Source of the DNA: Palaemon carinicauda
Lineage: Eukaryota; Arthropoda; Malacostraca; Decapoda; Palaemonidae
Reading direction: 5' to 3'
DNA length: 64,000 nt
Assembly (NCBI RefSeq): GCF_036898095.1
Contig: NC_090729.1
Coordinates: forward strand, 72,648,257 to 72,712,256
This document shows, one piece after another, positions 21,893 to 33,830 of the stretch (the stretch's first letter is position 1; the number at the start of each line of letters is the position of its first letter). Position numbers and translations under genes: made by a program. The notes under the pieces are model-generated. The model was not told the origin of the DNA and made no database searches. It saw nothing but the letters and a program-made list of their open reading frames with translations.

Positions 21893-22250
21893 TTGACGTA
21901 GGAAAAATCTATTTTTGAGTGAGGTAGCCATGTCGTTCTGATGGAAGTTCCCTCCGGCTGCTTCCTACTGTATAATATTTCTGCGATTGATATTATAAGA
22001 GAATTACCGTCAGGTCATTCTCCTTGGAGGATTAGACTGGGAAAGGTCTATTCGGGGTGCAGATATCTATGGTATTCTTAAGATATGTCCCTGATTATAC
22101 ACGATATCTTCGGATAGTCATTCCGGGGGTTAAAACCCCTTGATACCTGACGGTAATTCTCTTATAATATCAATCGCAGAAATATTATATAGTAGAAAGC
22201 AGCCGGAGGGAACTTCCATCAGGACGACATAGCTCGAGCCCAAAAATGTG
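21893..22250 (-). mobile_element. Miniature DIRS foldback made only of terminal repeats
   Basis: About 95 bp at the left (around 21920-22015) is the inverted copy of the right side (around 22145-22245). The centre matches the inner part of the element C right ITR (blocks gactgggaaaggtct, gtgcagatatctatgg, tgtccctgattatacacgat). The two outer ends are the right-type end (gggattttgacg) and the left-type end (gctcgagcccaaaaat) of the DIRS superfamily, so this is a complete minus-strand element with everything internal removed. It has no coding capacity and lies inside element G. Confidence 0.75.
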
Positions 22251-22294
22251 GTTTTAGACATGTTCCACAAGATTACTCATTCTTTTGGTTTACA

Positions 22295-22890
22295 ATGACC
22301 ATCCCTACCAGCTCACTCATTGTCATGGTCTCCCAGCAGAGTGCTAGATTTTTTGGCCACCTTAGATGATTCTATTGTTTCCCCCAAAGTTTCTCAAGAA
22401 GGCTATATTTCTAATAGCTTTAGCTTTGGGAGCAAGAGTCAGTGGACTTGCAGAATTGTGTAGAGAATAGGAGTTCATCACCTGATTCTGACTCCAGGTC
22501 TCGTATTTTTACCCAAAAAGGAAAAGCTTCTTTGGAGGTGGGATCCTATTTATGTCACAACTTTACAGTTTGGGAATGGCAAATTTTGTGTGGTGTTTAT
22601 CCTACCACTCTATTTACAGAGATTCAGTTTTTCAAAAGGTATAATCTGTTTAAAATACCCAGACCAACAATTCCATATTTTACGGGGCTATCTGTATTCA
22701 AATGACCTCATTCATCAAGAAGGTTGATTCTTTCCCCACCTCCAAAACCCAAGTGAGAAAAATTGCTTCTCCATTGACATTTTTTGCTAATTTGCAATTT
22801 CAGGACATCCAGTGCTTTACGGGTTGGTTTGGGCATAGGGTGCTTATAAGACACTACCTGAAAAAAAATTCAAATGGTACAACATAACAT
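22295..22890 (+). pseudogene. Tyrosine recombinase remnant of element G
   Basis: Pieces in changing frames resemble the recombinase of element A: LSWSPSRVLDFLATLDD near the ISWSLDKVL block, a segment around SFGSKSQ where SGARVSE is expected, and a C-terminal stretch with FTGWFGHRVLIRHYL. The Trp and Tyr of the active site survive there, while the first Arg and the HxxR block cannot be recognised. It is non-functional. Confidence 0.65.
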
Positions 22891-23036
22891 GCATGGTGCT
22901 TGGCTCGTTTGTGGTACCTATGGAGGGAAACTGGGTTAAAGAGGAGATCCTTCATCCAGTCCATTGGGAGAAACACCATGGTGGGCATTCAGCTCCTTCC
23001 CCAGGGATCTTAAGTATGATGAGAGTGTCAGACTTG

Positions 23037-23065
<29 letters not shown>
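23037..23065 (+). repeat. Poly-T tract (29 nt)
   Basis: An uninterrupted run of T between the recombinase remnant and the right ITR of element G. It could be the tail of a minus-strand retroposon, but no body is recognisable next to it. Confidence 0.8.
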
Positions 23066-23068
<3 letters not shown>

Positions 23069-23299
23069 TATGTACGCACAAAATGGTTGTTTGTTTGGTT
23101 ATAGATGGTTGCCTTTTATGGTATACTAGTCTACTCTAGCGTTGCTCCCCCAAAAAGAGGGTTTTTGAATAAGGAAAAACCTATTTTTGGGTAAATGCTG
23201 GGAGGTTTACCAGACCATCCCTCTTTCCTAGCTTTGTTTAGGGATGGAGGACACTGGAGTTCTACTCAGAATATAAATGGTAGCTGGGTGCAAACATAG

Positions 23300-23615
23300 C
23301 ACCTAGTGAGAATTGTCTCCCGTATAAGTATTGGTTCTCGGTGATGATGTGTCATCGGTTGTCAGACTTGTTTCAGCTTTAGAGGTGCTGTGACAGGTTC
23401 ACTAGACCTCGAACCCCAGGTTTAATAGACCTCGAACCTATGGATCTTCCTTATAATCATTGAGTGAGTGCTTTGTATATTAATACACTGACCCTGAAGA
23501 CGGGAAGATAATGTTTCTTAGGTGTCTTTTGTCGTATTGGATTAACTGTTTTGGACTTTAACAGAAAAGTTCTTGGAGACCACAAAAACAAAGATAGGGC
23601 AAAACCCTTTTTTGC
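23300..23615 (-). repeat. Element G right inverted terminal repeat
   Basis: Inverted match to 13055-13340 as described there. Just upstream (23150-23260) a stretch with gtttttgaataaggaaaaac and tatttttgggtaa resembles DIRS outer-end sequence and may be the remains of an ICR. Confidence 0.55.
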
Positions 23616-23619
23616 TTTT

Positions 23620-26120
23620 ACTGAACCTATACTGTGAATCACTTTCTCTCATCCTACTTCCAACTTCAGTGGTTATGAATCCGGTTGAAGATGGACATTA
23701 TACTAACATCTTCCAGACAAAATATTAGCACAGAATCAGAAAGGGAACACCACCTGGAGCCTCTCCCCCTTCCTTATCTAAGTAAAAATTTGTATAGGTG
23801 GATTACATAATGCTTTGAAATTTAGGTCATGATTTTTAGTAAATAATGAAGGGATACACCAGATTAGATGCAAGGGTATTGAAGTTTATGGTTACTGATA
23901 AAACTGATGACTGAGTGTTTTGGTAATGTAAACGGATTGGTACTTAATATTAGAAATTTTCTATTTCAACTTGAAAGTTAAAAACTGATTTGACTTTATT
24001 TTATATATGACAATGCAGACAAATTCAGTGAGCTAAATATGAATGTAATCACTTAAAGATCACTAATATGAAAACAGAATAAATACTGATAACCTAAAAT
24101 TATGGTCTAACCTTTTAAGCAAATGTGGCTTTAATCTCATACAATTCAATTTATATGGTCATAGTACTTTCATTCTTTTACCAACTACAGTATACTAACT
24201 TTTTTATGTCTCATGACCCTATTCTTGCTAATTGTCATTTACAACCTTTTCCCTTCTAGACTCAGGTACTGTGCTGATATCCTTCATTATGTAGCTTTTA
24301 ATAGTATTATGTTCACAATAACAAATTGTTGTGTACAAAATTTTTAGCGATGATTTGAATATTTATATGTTCAAACTCTTTCCAATTTTACCAAGAAATA
24401 AAGTACTATGGGAGTGTGCACTCTCATAGTTTTCTCAATGAAATTCTGAATTATATGGTTTATTTATTTCATGATTATTTGGGTTTTTATACTATGATAC
24501 TAATTAAATTTAATGATTTATTCCAAAATTTCATGCCCTGTCCTAGAAGGATAAAGTTGTTCTTCATGATTTGGATCGCCTTTATGGACCACATGGATAG
24601 TTTTCTTGGGAACATCTTAAGGAAGGCAAGTTTTAAATACAGATTAAAGATCTGCTTGTGCAGACAATGTATGGACAATAACATAATTATTTTTACTGTC
24701 AAATAACATTATACCTTTTTGACTTGCATCTATCATATATCACTTGTAAATTGCTGGCTAGTTTATAGTACAGGTACCTGTACTGTATTTCTTGTGGCAT
24801 GATGAACCAGATCGATAAAAAACATTAGCAGATGTGCTTTCATGCAGAATTAAAGATTCTGAGAAAAATTATTATAGATGTATTTACCACAGGCTGTCTT
24901 TTTCAACTTAGTTAGCAGGGTATTAATACAGTATATACAACATTGATATTTTGGCTTATTAGACTTCAAAAGTATCACTCAAAGTATATTAGTGTACAGT
25001 ACTGCCATTTTACCCAGTTTGAAGAAAATTTTATTTTACCCAGCTTAATTTTAGGTCAAATATTGTAAGCTATGATAGTTACATATATATTTAATGTTTA
25101 GTTCATTTTATTAAGTCGTGTTTAGCAATGCTATTTGGGGAAATGGATACTTCTCACTTGGAATAGTGGGTATAAAGATTTTCATATGTATTAGGTTATA
25201 AGTTATGCCAAAGTATGTATATTTCAATGATAAACTATAGACAATCACCATTATTAGAGGAAGGGAATTAATAGGAAATAATCCAAATAATTTTCTTAAA
25301 TAGCTTTGTAACAAAGTCTTTCACGTATGTGATATAATTCTAGAATTCATTAATTGGATGGATGTATGAATTGAAGCAATATAGCTCAGCACTGGGGCCT
25401 GTGGGGCCGTCTAGCACCCATATAATTTTTGAAGAGAAGTCTACAGAGTTGCAAAGAATAGACTGCAAATATGTGTTGGTATACAATATTTAGCCTCTGG
25501 CAATTTGGATTATGTATTCCATCACATAATTAAAATTTCCATTTTGCTTGGAGCTAGTGAATATGGAAAAAATGCACTCAAGAAACCCGTTTCTGAAATC
25601 TATACTGTAAACGTATGTGAGCTTTCTACTGTATATGCATTTTTATATCTTTATAACTATGAACAGTATATATTAACTTGCTTTTTATTACAAAAATTAC
25701 TGTAATTTGTAATGCATTGTTAATTTTGCGCTATCACTATTTTCTATAAACTACTGTAAAGTACCAGGTTCTTACCACCAAAGTATTGCCAGATGTGTTT
25801 TTTCTAGTATTCTTAACTTTATTGTTGAAACTTAAGATGGAATGTAAAGTGCTATACTGTATTGCATAGTGGTGGCTCAGTCATGGAACCGAGCACAAAG
25901 CATGAGATGTTGGTGCATGCTGAGTAGTGCAAGTGATAAGGAGTATTTTATAGTGATGGGGATGTCACATCAAGATACAGTATGGTGTCCAATGCCAATT
26001 TGTTTGAATAATTTGTTGGATCACCTTGTCTCTTTAGCTTTTGTGAGTTGAATTTTTTTATACAAGTTTTCAGAACGATAGGCATTTCTGTGGACATGTT
26101 TTTTAGGCCAGCCTAGAAAT
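23620..26120. other. AT-rich spacer, no gene seen
   Basis: Short low-complexity frames only. A short stretch near 25375-25425 (agctcagcactggggcctgt) resembles a dispersed decapod repeat known to me by memory only. Confidence 0.5.
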
Positions 26121-26154
26121 TATAGGTTATTCTGTCACTAAACAAACTTAACGC

Positions 26155-26310
26155 TGTTTAATAGGGATTAACTGGAGCTGGAAGACTAGTCATTAAGACT
26201 TTAATGCAAGGTGGCAACCACCCAACTACTGTACTAGTTAGTGGGAGGGTGGAGTGGAGGGGGTAACCAGGTACTCCCACTCACTGACACAGCAGAGGTA
26301 TTTCACCACT
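26155..26310 (+). repeat. Element B left inverted terminal repeat
   Basis: Matches the reverse complement of about 39655-39795: ctggaagactag, cattaagactttaatg, gttagtg before a G-rich block, and tatttcaccactt. A gap and substitutions separate the blocks. Confidence 0.75.
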
Positions 26311-26429
26311 TTTTCTTTTGGCTCTGGGGAGAACAGATGTGTCCTCTCTCTGCTCTTAAAGACTTGGCAATATAGACCATTGCTTTTCTAACTGACTTTC
26401 TCTCTTACAGGTGTGATTGTTCTCTTTGA

Positions 26430-26780
26430 CGCTCCTCATGCGTGTATATCCAGGACCTGAAGGTTGCACTCGTGGCACCTTCATGTCCTCGGTTGAGACT
26501 GTCCCCCATTCCTTGTGTTCGATCTGCAGTGGGCATCGTCGTGAGCAGGGTTACACCTGCGACGAGTGTAGGGAGTGTTCTGCCTGCTAGTGAGAGAGGT
26601 TTAGGCAGCAGTGTAAGAAGAAGTCTGAGAGAGACCCTTCCCCTTCGGAGTCTTCCTTGAGGGCTAAGATATCTCAAACTTTTTCTGTCAACCCCCGACT
26701 TCTTCCCAAAACTCCTCCTCATTCTGACTCATCTGAGGGCCTGACTACTAGGAGAGTAGACCATTTAACTCCTTAGTAAC
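26430..26780 (+). pseudogene. Element B gag, Cys/His-rich amino-terminal part
   Basis: One frame reads through CSICSGH and CDECRECSAC, a CxxCxxH...CxxCxxCxxC cluster likely to bind zinc. Elements A and C also start gag with a Cys/His cluster of different spacing, so this appears to be a shared trait of DIRS gag proteins here. The frame stops shortly after (TAG near 26588) and changes later. Confidence 0.5.
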
Positions 26781-26879
26781 CTTGGGGCACCGGGGAAGGT
26801 GTTGCTTCCCCTAGAGAAGCACCTTTATGGAATAATGAGTTAGGACAGGTCAAGTCTAGGGGCGCAAAAGGTAAACAGG

Positions 26880-27340
26880 GATATAAACAGATTCGCGAGG
26901 GAAGCCTCAGCTACCGGAACTGTTATACTACAATGATCTTAGGAATATTATCTTGACTTATTTGTAAGTAATATTATAAGATGGTGCATCATTATTATGA
27001 GCCCAGAGGGGGCATTATGTTATATTTATATTGCGGGCTACATAGCAGCCAGATGAGAGTCACACATTTGGATAGGCCAATCATGGGCACATTTTACAGT
27101 TCTCCCAATGAGTAATTTTATGCAGGTCTGGCAGTAAATATAAGCACGCATCACAGTGTACATACATAGAATAATATATATGACAGCGCATATCCCTTAT
27201 CCATGCATGCCACAGGAAGGTCATATTTATACAGTGTGTAATTACATACATTTATTTTTTCAGCTTCAAACATTCGTTGCATGCACCCCAAATAAAGTCA
27301 TCAAATGCACGAATATCTTATTGACCAACCTTCGCCCCCG
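26880..27340 (+). mobile_element. AT-rich insertion in element B gag, possible solo LTR
   Basis: The GC-rich gag composition breaks off here and resumes after 27330. The inserted stretch begins near tgttatactac and contains an AATAAA-type signal near 27290. It could be a solo LTR. I could not define its termini or a target-site duplication. Confidence 0.3.
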
Positions 27341-27589
27341 CCCTTGGGCGAGTCCTCTTCGCTTTCAGATGTGCTGCAGGCTTGACCATCGTTGAGTGTG
27401 GCTGGGCCTTTTTCTAAGGGATCCTTGTCCTGCTGCCCCTGCTGTTGCTGTTCTCCTGTTGATGCGCGCCTGTTTGCGAGGCCCATCTCTCACCCTCTCC
27501 AGCCAGGATTATTCGGGACCGTCACACCTCTTTGCCCTCTCTTCAATGACCTCCTGCTGATGACGAGTTCTCCCACCTTCTTCAGACCT

Positions 27590-28960
27590 CATCGTCTTCC
27601 AGAGATCGTAGCAATCTTCATATGTCATCCATCAGGCAGCACTACAGTTCGGGAGCTCGTCGATCTTCTCGTTATTTTCTTGTTTGTGATTGTTGGTCTC
27701 GTGGTCGTCACTCGTTGGCTTGTGCTCGTCACTCAACATCTCATGACCGTCATTCGCTGGTGCCTGGTCGACGTTCTTCTGATCGTCAGTCTACTGAGCT
27801 TTGTTCTTTAGCTAAGTAGTTGCCTTCCACTCGCTGTTCGTCAGGACAAGACCTTCCCACGAGTCGTTCGCTGTCTCGTCGCTCCAGAAGATCTCCCACC
27901 AGACGATGCTCTCCTGCTGCACGCAGATCTTCCATGCTACGATATCCTGCTCGTCGATCGCCAACTCCACGCCAATCCCGACATGATGCTCTCCACCGCA
28001 TCACTCTTCATCTTATCGTGCTGATTGTCATCACCCTTCGATGCGACGCTCTCCAGCTTGTTGCTTACCAACATCATCCGAATAGTTATGCTAACGTACC
28101 TATCTCTCCTGACCAATTGAGGAAGTCGTCGAAAGAAGACCACCTGATGCCGGCTCCTCTTCCATCGTCCCCACAGTTTCAGGTCCCGAAGCTATTCCCG
28201 GCGAGGAAGCGTTCTCCACCTCCAGGCTTTCTCAAGGACACCTCGGACCTTTCATCTATAGGTGAACTGATGTTTTGGTTCGACAGGCTTTTCAAGGCGG
28301 TCTCAGTGGCCATGGCAGATCCTCCTAAGCAGATGCAGATTCTTTCCAAGCAGAGGCCCGTGGTGGCCTCTATCCCGGTCATCCCGTTGGAGAAGTCTGT
28401 TTCTTTCTCCTCTTCCTCTGTTTTTTCCACTGACCCCAGGAAGAGGCCTGCTCCAACTAGGGACCCAGTTTCATTGACGCCCATCTCTCATATTGGGAGA
28501 CCAAGAGGAGACGCAAGAGGTGCCCCGATCCCAACGCAGGACTTGAACACCCTGGAGCTGACACCAGTCATTTCGGCAAGACAGAGGAGGAGGATGCAGA
28601 AGCAGACCCCTCCACACGCAGACATCCTTCACCCTAGGGTGAGCAGGGACATTGGCTCTCCGAGTGAGATCTCTCCACGTGCCCTATTTCAGGCCTTCTT
28701 GGATCAAGATAGTTCCTCCTGAACTATGGCCTCCCTTCAGATCACCTCCAGAGGACTAAGAAATCTCAGGCAAGAGGAGTTCAGGCACCCTCCAGACCTT
28801 CCTTGCTGGTAGAATATTTGCCGTACCGTAGGGAGCCTAAGGACACGAAGACCGTCCTTAAAAACGTTAGGGCACTTGAAGTTCTCATGCAAGAGAGGGC
28901 CAGAGGTTCTCCTGTTGCGAGTTCCTCTTGGGACGTTCCTCCTGTTGATGACCTTGACCC
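27590..28960 (+). pseudogene. Element B gag middle part with Ser/Arg/His-rich tract
   Basis: Between about 27600 and 28000 the frames encode repeated SRR, RHS and SPTRR-like units from cgtcactcg-like DNA, broken by a TAG near 27818. The tract runs into a 300-codon open frame (27820-28722), then a stop and a further conserved stretch to about 28960 (VLEVLMQERARG-type sequence). It resembles an RS-rich RNA-binding linker. Assignment to gag rests on position between the zinc-like domain and RT. Confidence 0.5.
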
Positions 28961-28964
28961 ACCT

Positions 28965-29214
28965 AGTTGGGGAGTCCAGTGGAGTTCATTTACACTTTTG
29001 GGAACGAAAGGTTTGATCATGTTGATCGGCTGCTACTAATGTGGGAATTAGGAAAAAGCATTTCTTAAGTTCAACATTCCTTGGGTTTAGAGGGGGCAGG
29101 CCCCAAGCCCTCCCAAAAATAGGCCTTTATTTACACTTTGAAGAACTAGATTGAAATTAACATGGATCAGTACTATTATACTATAGAATTCAAATATGCA
29201 ATTTAAGAAAACAA
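28965..29214 (+). repeat. Left arm of a ~245-bp inverted repeat
   Basis: Its reverse complement lies at 34197-34440 with roughly one difference per ten bases. Shared blocks include tttgatcatgttgatcggct, gaattaggaaaaagcattt and tttatttacactttgaagaac. The arms bound everything from the satellite to the palindrome and may be the terminal repeats of a transposon inserted in gag, or an inverted duplication of local sequence. Confidence 0.8.
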
Positions 29215-30260
29215 AATTTCAGGGGTTCATATTTAAGAAGGGCTCCTTTTGGGGGGCTCAATAGGTTTTTAATTACACTTTCGAGAGCAAGGTTGAAACT
29301 CATACTGGTGAATGATCTTACATACCTTATCCAAAATACAGTACATCACTTAAGAAAACATATTCCCTGGCATTTTGCTTATGAAAGGTCACTTAGGGTC
29401 AGCTAGGGTCAAAAGTAGGTTATAATCACATTTCAGAAAAGGATGCAGAATTTCGTGTTACTTATATTTTTTGCATCCCTAATTTGAAATAATTAGCTTA
29501 AGAAACAATATTTTCAAGGGATTACATATAAGAAGGGTTAATTTGAAGGGTTCAATAGGTTTTCAATGAGGCCTAGCCTACACTTCTGAGAACAAGGTTG
29601 AAAGTTAGCCTGGTAATTGACCTTACATAACTTATCCAAAATACACCCCGTAAGAAAATATGTCCCCTGGCATTTTTGCTTCAGAAAGGTCAATTAGGGT
29701 CAGATAGGGTCAAAAATAGGTTATAAATATATTTAAGAGAACAATGATGAATTTCACATTGCCTGTATCTTTTACATCCATAATTTTAAATATCCAGTTT
29801 AAGAAACAATATTTTAAGGAGTTTCCATTTAGGATGGGTTCTTTTGGAGGGTTCAATAGGATTTCAAATAAACTCCCGAGAACAATGTTGAAACTCATGC
29901 AAGAAAATATATTCCCAGGTATTTTGGTTTAAAAAGTGTGAGTTATGGTGTCAATTGGCATAAAACTGATTGTTGGGAACTTGGCAAACTATCTTATAGC
30001 TCACTTGGATCATATCTTTTGTATTCCCAATATAAATAAGCAACTTAAGAAGAAATATTATCGGGTATTTTTATGTTTGAAAGGTTTTTATTTAGTGCCA
30101 AAATGCGTATCAGTTACACTTTGGAGAACAAAGTTGAAGCATGTGTTGGTAGATGACTTTATGTAACATGTCCAAAGTTCATTAGTTAAAAATTTGTTCA
30201 CTGGCATTTTTGCAGTCTCTACAGATACAGTGTGGCAATTTCAGTTCAAGAGACCTTCTA
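29100..30260 (+). repeat. Diverged tandem satellite, unit about 290-300 bp
   Basis: Copies of gggttcaatagg followed by a gagaacaaggttgaaa-like block recur at about 29258, 29547, 29845 and, weakly, 30090; a first partial copy overlaps the inverted-repeat arm. Each unit also carries cttatccaaaa and ggcattttgctt-like blocks. Tandem repeats next to terminal inverted repeats occur in several DNA transposon groups. Confidence 0.75.
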
Positions 30261-30319
30261 CTAATGATTGACATTTTTTTCAAAATGGCTGAACGAGAAG
30301 ATTATACTGGTATGTTTAA

Positions 30320-32225
30320 CACTCAGACTTTTTTTCAGACACTAATTGGAGGACCCAAAACCGGCAAAATTCTGACTCAATGATGCGCCGCTCTGATTCC
30401 TTGAGACAGGACATACTCTTTTTGGTCAAGAATGGTAATATGAAACAGAGAAAGCATATATGGATGGGTTTGTCACTGAAGTCTCTTACTGATAGTAAGA
30501 AAATTCTTACAGTTCTAAACCGAAAGAGGCACTCTCTTAACTATCATGCTGTTGAAGAAATTGATACCAATCTTGCCTTTATTGTTTTGGACAGACAGCT
30601 GATTTGTCCTGCTGGTACAATTTCTGGAGTGTCATATGGACTGGCCTTCGACATTTATGAGGAGTTAACACACAATATCAGGGTGTGACACCTTGGATGA
30701 CACAATGGGCATATTATATGAGACACAGAGCAGGCGTTTCCCTAAATACCTTCCTCACAAAGAGGTAGGCAGGATGGAGATAAACCTGAAGCAGACATGT
30801 CCCTGCCATAGATGGATGGTAAGAAAAGGAGGAGAAAATTAGATGTCTTCGATAAAGACCTGCCACCCTACAGGGAAAAGCCACAAATGAATGACTTCTA
30901 TGACAATAAGGATTTCCGCAGCAATGATGATGCATGCTCAGCGATGGAATGTATTCCCATGTAGACTGGGTTCAATGGTCAAATTTACATAGATCATCTT
31001 CCAAAACAATCAATCCTTTACATGCCTAGCATCAGTCAATCCCCGACAATTAATGATGTTGTTGTGGAGACTCTATGTATTACTCAAAAAATGTATAGAG
31101 GAATGTAGGCAGCCATGTGATGTTGTGACATATGACCTAGACGTTGCCAAAAGGGTCATAAAGATATAAATAACAGAGCAACTAAGGTTTGACAATATAT
31201 TCATTATGTTTAGAGTGTTTGATGTACAGATGTGCCTATTTAGAGCTAATGGAAAGATCATCAATGACCCTGGAATGCCGGAAATGATAATTAAAGCTGA
31301 GGTCCTCGCATTAGGGTCACTAAAATGTTTCTTGGAGTGCAAGAATTACAATCGATATAAACACACCCAATGCTAGCACTTGCCTTTCAGATAATACATT
31401 TCTGTGAATCCTACAGGGAGCATCAAGATGAAGTCGACTCTCTCAGTGATATCCTAAAATCCTCAGCATCAGACAACAAGGAGAGGAGGAATCAGTTCTG
31501 TACCACTTCAGAATTCAACATGCTCTTTGAAGAATAAACTCGTTACTCTCAGTCAACATTGGATTGAACCCATGGCCTAACTGCAAGATTTTACATGTAA
31601 TGCATGAATAGAATTAACCTGTGTCACACCATTGACAGAGCAGTCAGAGAGTGTGATGTCAACCTGTACACATGGGCTCTTACCCAGGCAATTGGTATTT
31701 CTTTGTGACCAATCGACAAAATTATGGCAGGTGGATGTCAAAACATCATCTTGATCTAATGAATCTACCTTCCACACATCTAGGCCTAAAAGAAATGCTG
31801 ATTGCTGAACTTTTCAGTATCCAAAGAACAGAAAATTAATTCAGCAGAATTCCAGTAGATTTGACTATTGAGCAAACAATTAATGCAAATGCTGCATCAA
31901 GGATGACAGGCTACAGAGATTCCACCAACAACTTCACTGTCTGTCTCTGGTGGAGTGCTACCAAAGGTGCCAGAGCTGGATTCGTAAGTGCTTTCCTTGA
32001 AATGGCTGGAAGGAATAAAGCTGGGGACATGCAGGCAGAGTTAACACCAAGCCGTATTGCACGTGGCAACAAGAACCTCAGAAAATTACTGAAGGCGCTC
32101 GACCAAGACTTTTCCAATCCATTCACTGTAAAATTAGATTTCTTGTTAATATTCAGACAGGAAAAGCAGCTGCTGATGAAATCTCTGAGCCATTACTTAA
32201 CACTGAGACCTAAGGCCAAGAAAAC
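30320..32225 (+). pseudogene. Decayed copy of an uncharacterised invertebrate protein family
   Basis: Joined by eye across frame changes, the region gives a continuous protein-like series: a 102-codon frame with WMGLSLKSLTDSKKIL and NYHAVEEIDT, then CDTLDDTMGILYET, a CPCHRW block, later VVTYDLDVAKRV and a NIFIMFRVFDVQM-like block, and finally VDLTIEQTINANAASRMTG with WWSATKGARAGF. I remember similar uncharacterised sequences in cnidarian and arthropod genomes but know no function or name. Several stops and at least two frameshifts (one near 32135) make it a pseudogene. Its 3' end is cut by element F at 32226. Confidence 0.6.
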
Positions 32226-33830
32226 GGATTTTGAGCGAAGCGAAAAATCTATTTTTGGGTGAGATAGCCATGTCGTCCTGATGGAAGTTCCTTTAGGGTA
32301 GCTTCCTTGGGTATATTTGATTACGGTGATATTCCCAGAGACTTTTACCTTAAGGTATCCAGAATTCTAACTCCTGGAGCGAATATCCCTAAATAAATCT
32401 AAATGGGATATCGCATAATATCAGAGGACGTATTCTTGATACACCACATAGCTATCTTCACCCCGAACAGAGTTAACACTTAGAGGTGTCAAAGTGGCAA
32501 GAAAACGAAAAGCGAGAATGAAAGGAGAGCCGTTAATAAGGTACCTCTCCTATCCCGTTTCGAGTGTGTACACAATGCTGCCGACGGTGCCATCTCCATT
32601 CCCTATTGCGTAGCTCTACTACTCGGTGTTTCCCTTGTGATTCTCTCGTAATCTTGGATTTATTTCAACATTATGATGTTTTCTCGAGCCTCTTCTGCCT
32701 CTGGAAAGTTGAGTATTATCTTTATTATGTATAAATGTAAGCTCTTGGTGTTTCAAATTAAATCAAAAGTGATATTAACGTAAACAAGAGCTGTTGCCTA
32801 CCGGAGGCGTCCTGGACGCTGTCGCTCACTATGCATGAGACATTTAGTTAGCCAGAGCGACGTTCCCGATATATATGCTTTAATAAATCTAGCTATTTAG
32901 CTTTATGATTAGGAATTCTTTATATGATGCCGTTAGTATATTCAGTTTCGGCGATTGAGGTAACCAATCCTGGCCTACGCTAAGCTTCGTAGCCTAGGCG
33001 TTTGGCCCTAATACTTTCATGCATGATATATGGATTTCCGAGTGTTTTAAATTTATTGAAGCTATAGGCATATTTATACATATAAGATATTGTTGAATAT
33101 TTATCTTCCAAGATTGTATACGAGAGTTCGGTGATTTAGGTAATCGATTCTCACCGCGCCTAGGCTAGTAGCCTATGGGGCTTTAGTATACTTTCGCACA
33201 CTTCCCCGGTTGTTCTTTTCTCCCCTGGAGACTAAGTTCAATCCCTTTTCCCTCTGATTAAGCCTTAGGCTTAATCTTAGTGGTTTTAACTGAATAATAT
33301 TCAGATACACTGTAACTATACTAGGAGGTTTCTGCCCTAATCCTGTAATCAGAGTGACTGGTTTCAGGTTTGAGCAGAACATCAAAGTAATTAGTCTGAG
33401 GTCTGTATCTTCCTGGCTTAGAGAATGAGATTCCTTTGCTAGGTTAGGTACAGACATAGGAAGCTTAGCCTCCCTAGACCACATCCGAAGGTTTCGGTAC
33501 GAGATGATTCCTTCTTCTAGTGATCTAGCAGACTAGTCCAGTGTTGTTGTTTTCGGATTGGAGGATAAGATTCTCCATTTCCTAGTGAATAGCAACATCA
33601 AACTTTGTTTTGGTATTGAGGAAGGTAGCAAGTATTGCTGACCTTTCTCCCTATAGATAAACCCTAGGCTAGGATGAGCTTTCTTAGCCACTGGGGTCAA
33701 TCTCATACTAGGACAAAGTTTGCAGAACCGTTTTCCCCCTTTCCCCCCTCTATCCTTAGTAATAGCCTAGCTATTACAACTCTTGGCCGTCGTTCTACAT
33801 CTGTACCTAGAGTAGGTTAGGTTGTGGAAC
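32226..33830 (+). mobile_element. Element F: 5' part of an A-like DIRS element
   Basis: It starts with an outer end (aaaacggattttgagcgaag), then an ITR sharing attcccagag, ggagcgaatatccc and ccccgaacagagttaac with element A, then a leader with the conserved mini-ORF and taggcta-type motifs like those at 2340-2830. No gag, RT or recombinase follows: the copy is lost in a palindrome near 33650-34190. The outer end is the type found at the right border of A, although the leader runs rightward. Confidence 0.7.
32673..32715 (+). other. Element F copy of the conserved leader mini-ORF
   Basis: Two adjacent ATGs (32673 and 32676), a short Ser/Ala stretch closely matching that of element A, and AAGTTGAGTA at 32706-32715. 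Confidence 0.45.

Larger units (their letters stand above)
13040..23620 (+). mobile_element. Element G: decayed DIRS-like retrotransposon with nested insertions
   Basis: Inverted repeats at about 13055-13340 and 23300-23615 enclose, in order, a long decayed region, RT remnants (20590-21250), a methyltransferase-like FPP segment (21343-21470) and tyrosine recombinase remnants (22295-22890). That is the DIRS gene order on the plus strand. Element D (13371-17154) sits just inside the left repeat and a miniature ITR foldback (21893-22250) splits the 3' half. Nothing is open over a full domain, so the element is old. Outer borders are approximate. Confidence 0.6.

Noticed and set aside
27392..27811. 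139-codon frame with a hydrophobic, membrane-like carboxy end
   Set aside because: It overlaps the Ser/Arg/His tract of gag in another frame; the hydrophobic run comes from the same cgtcactcg-type repeats.
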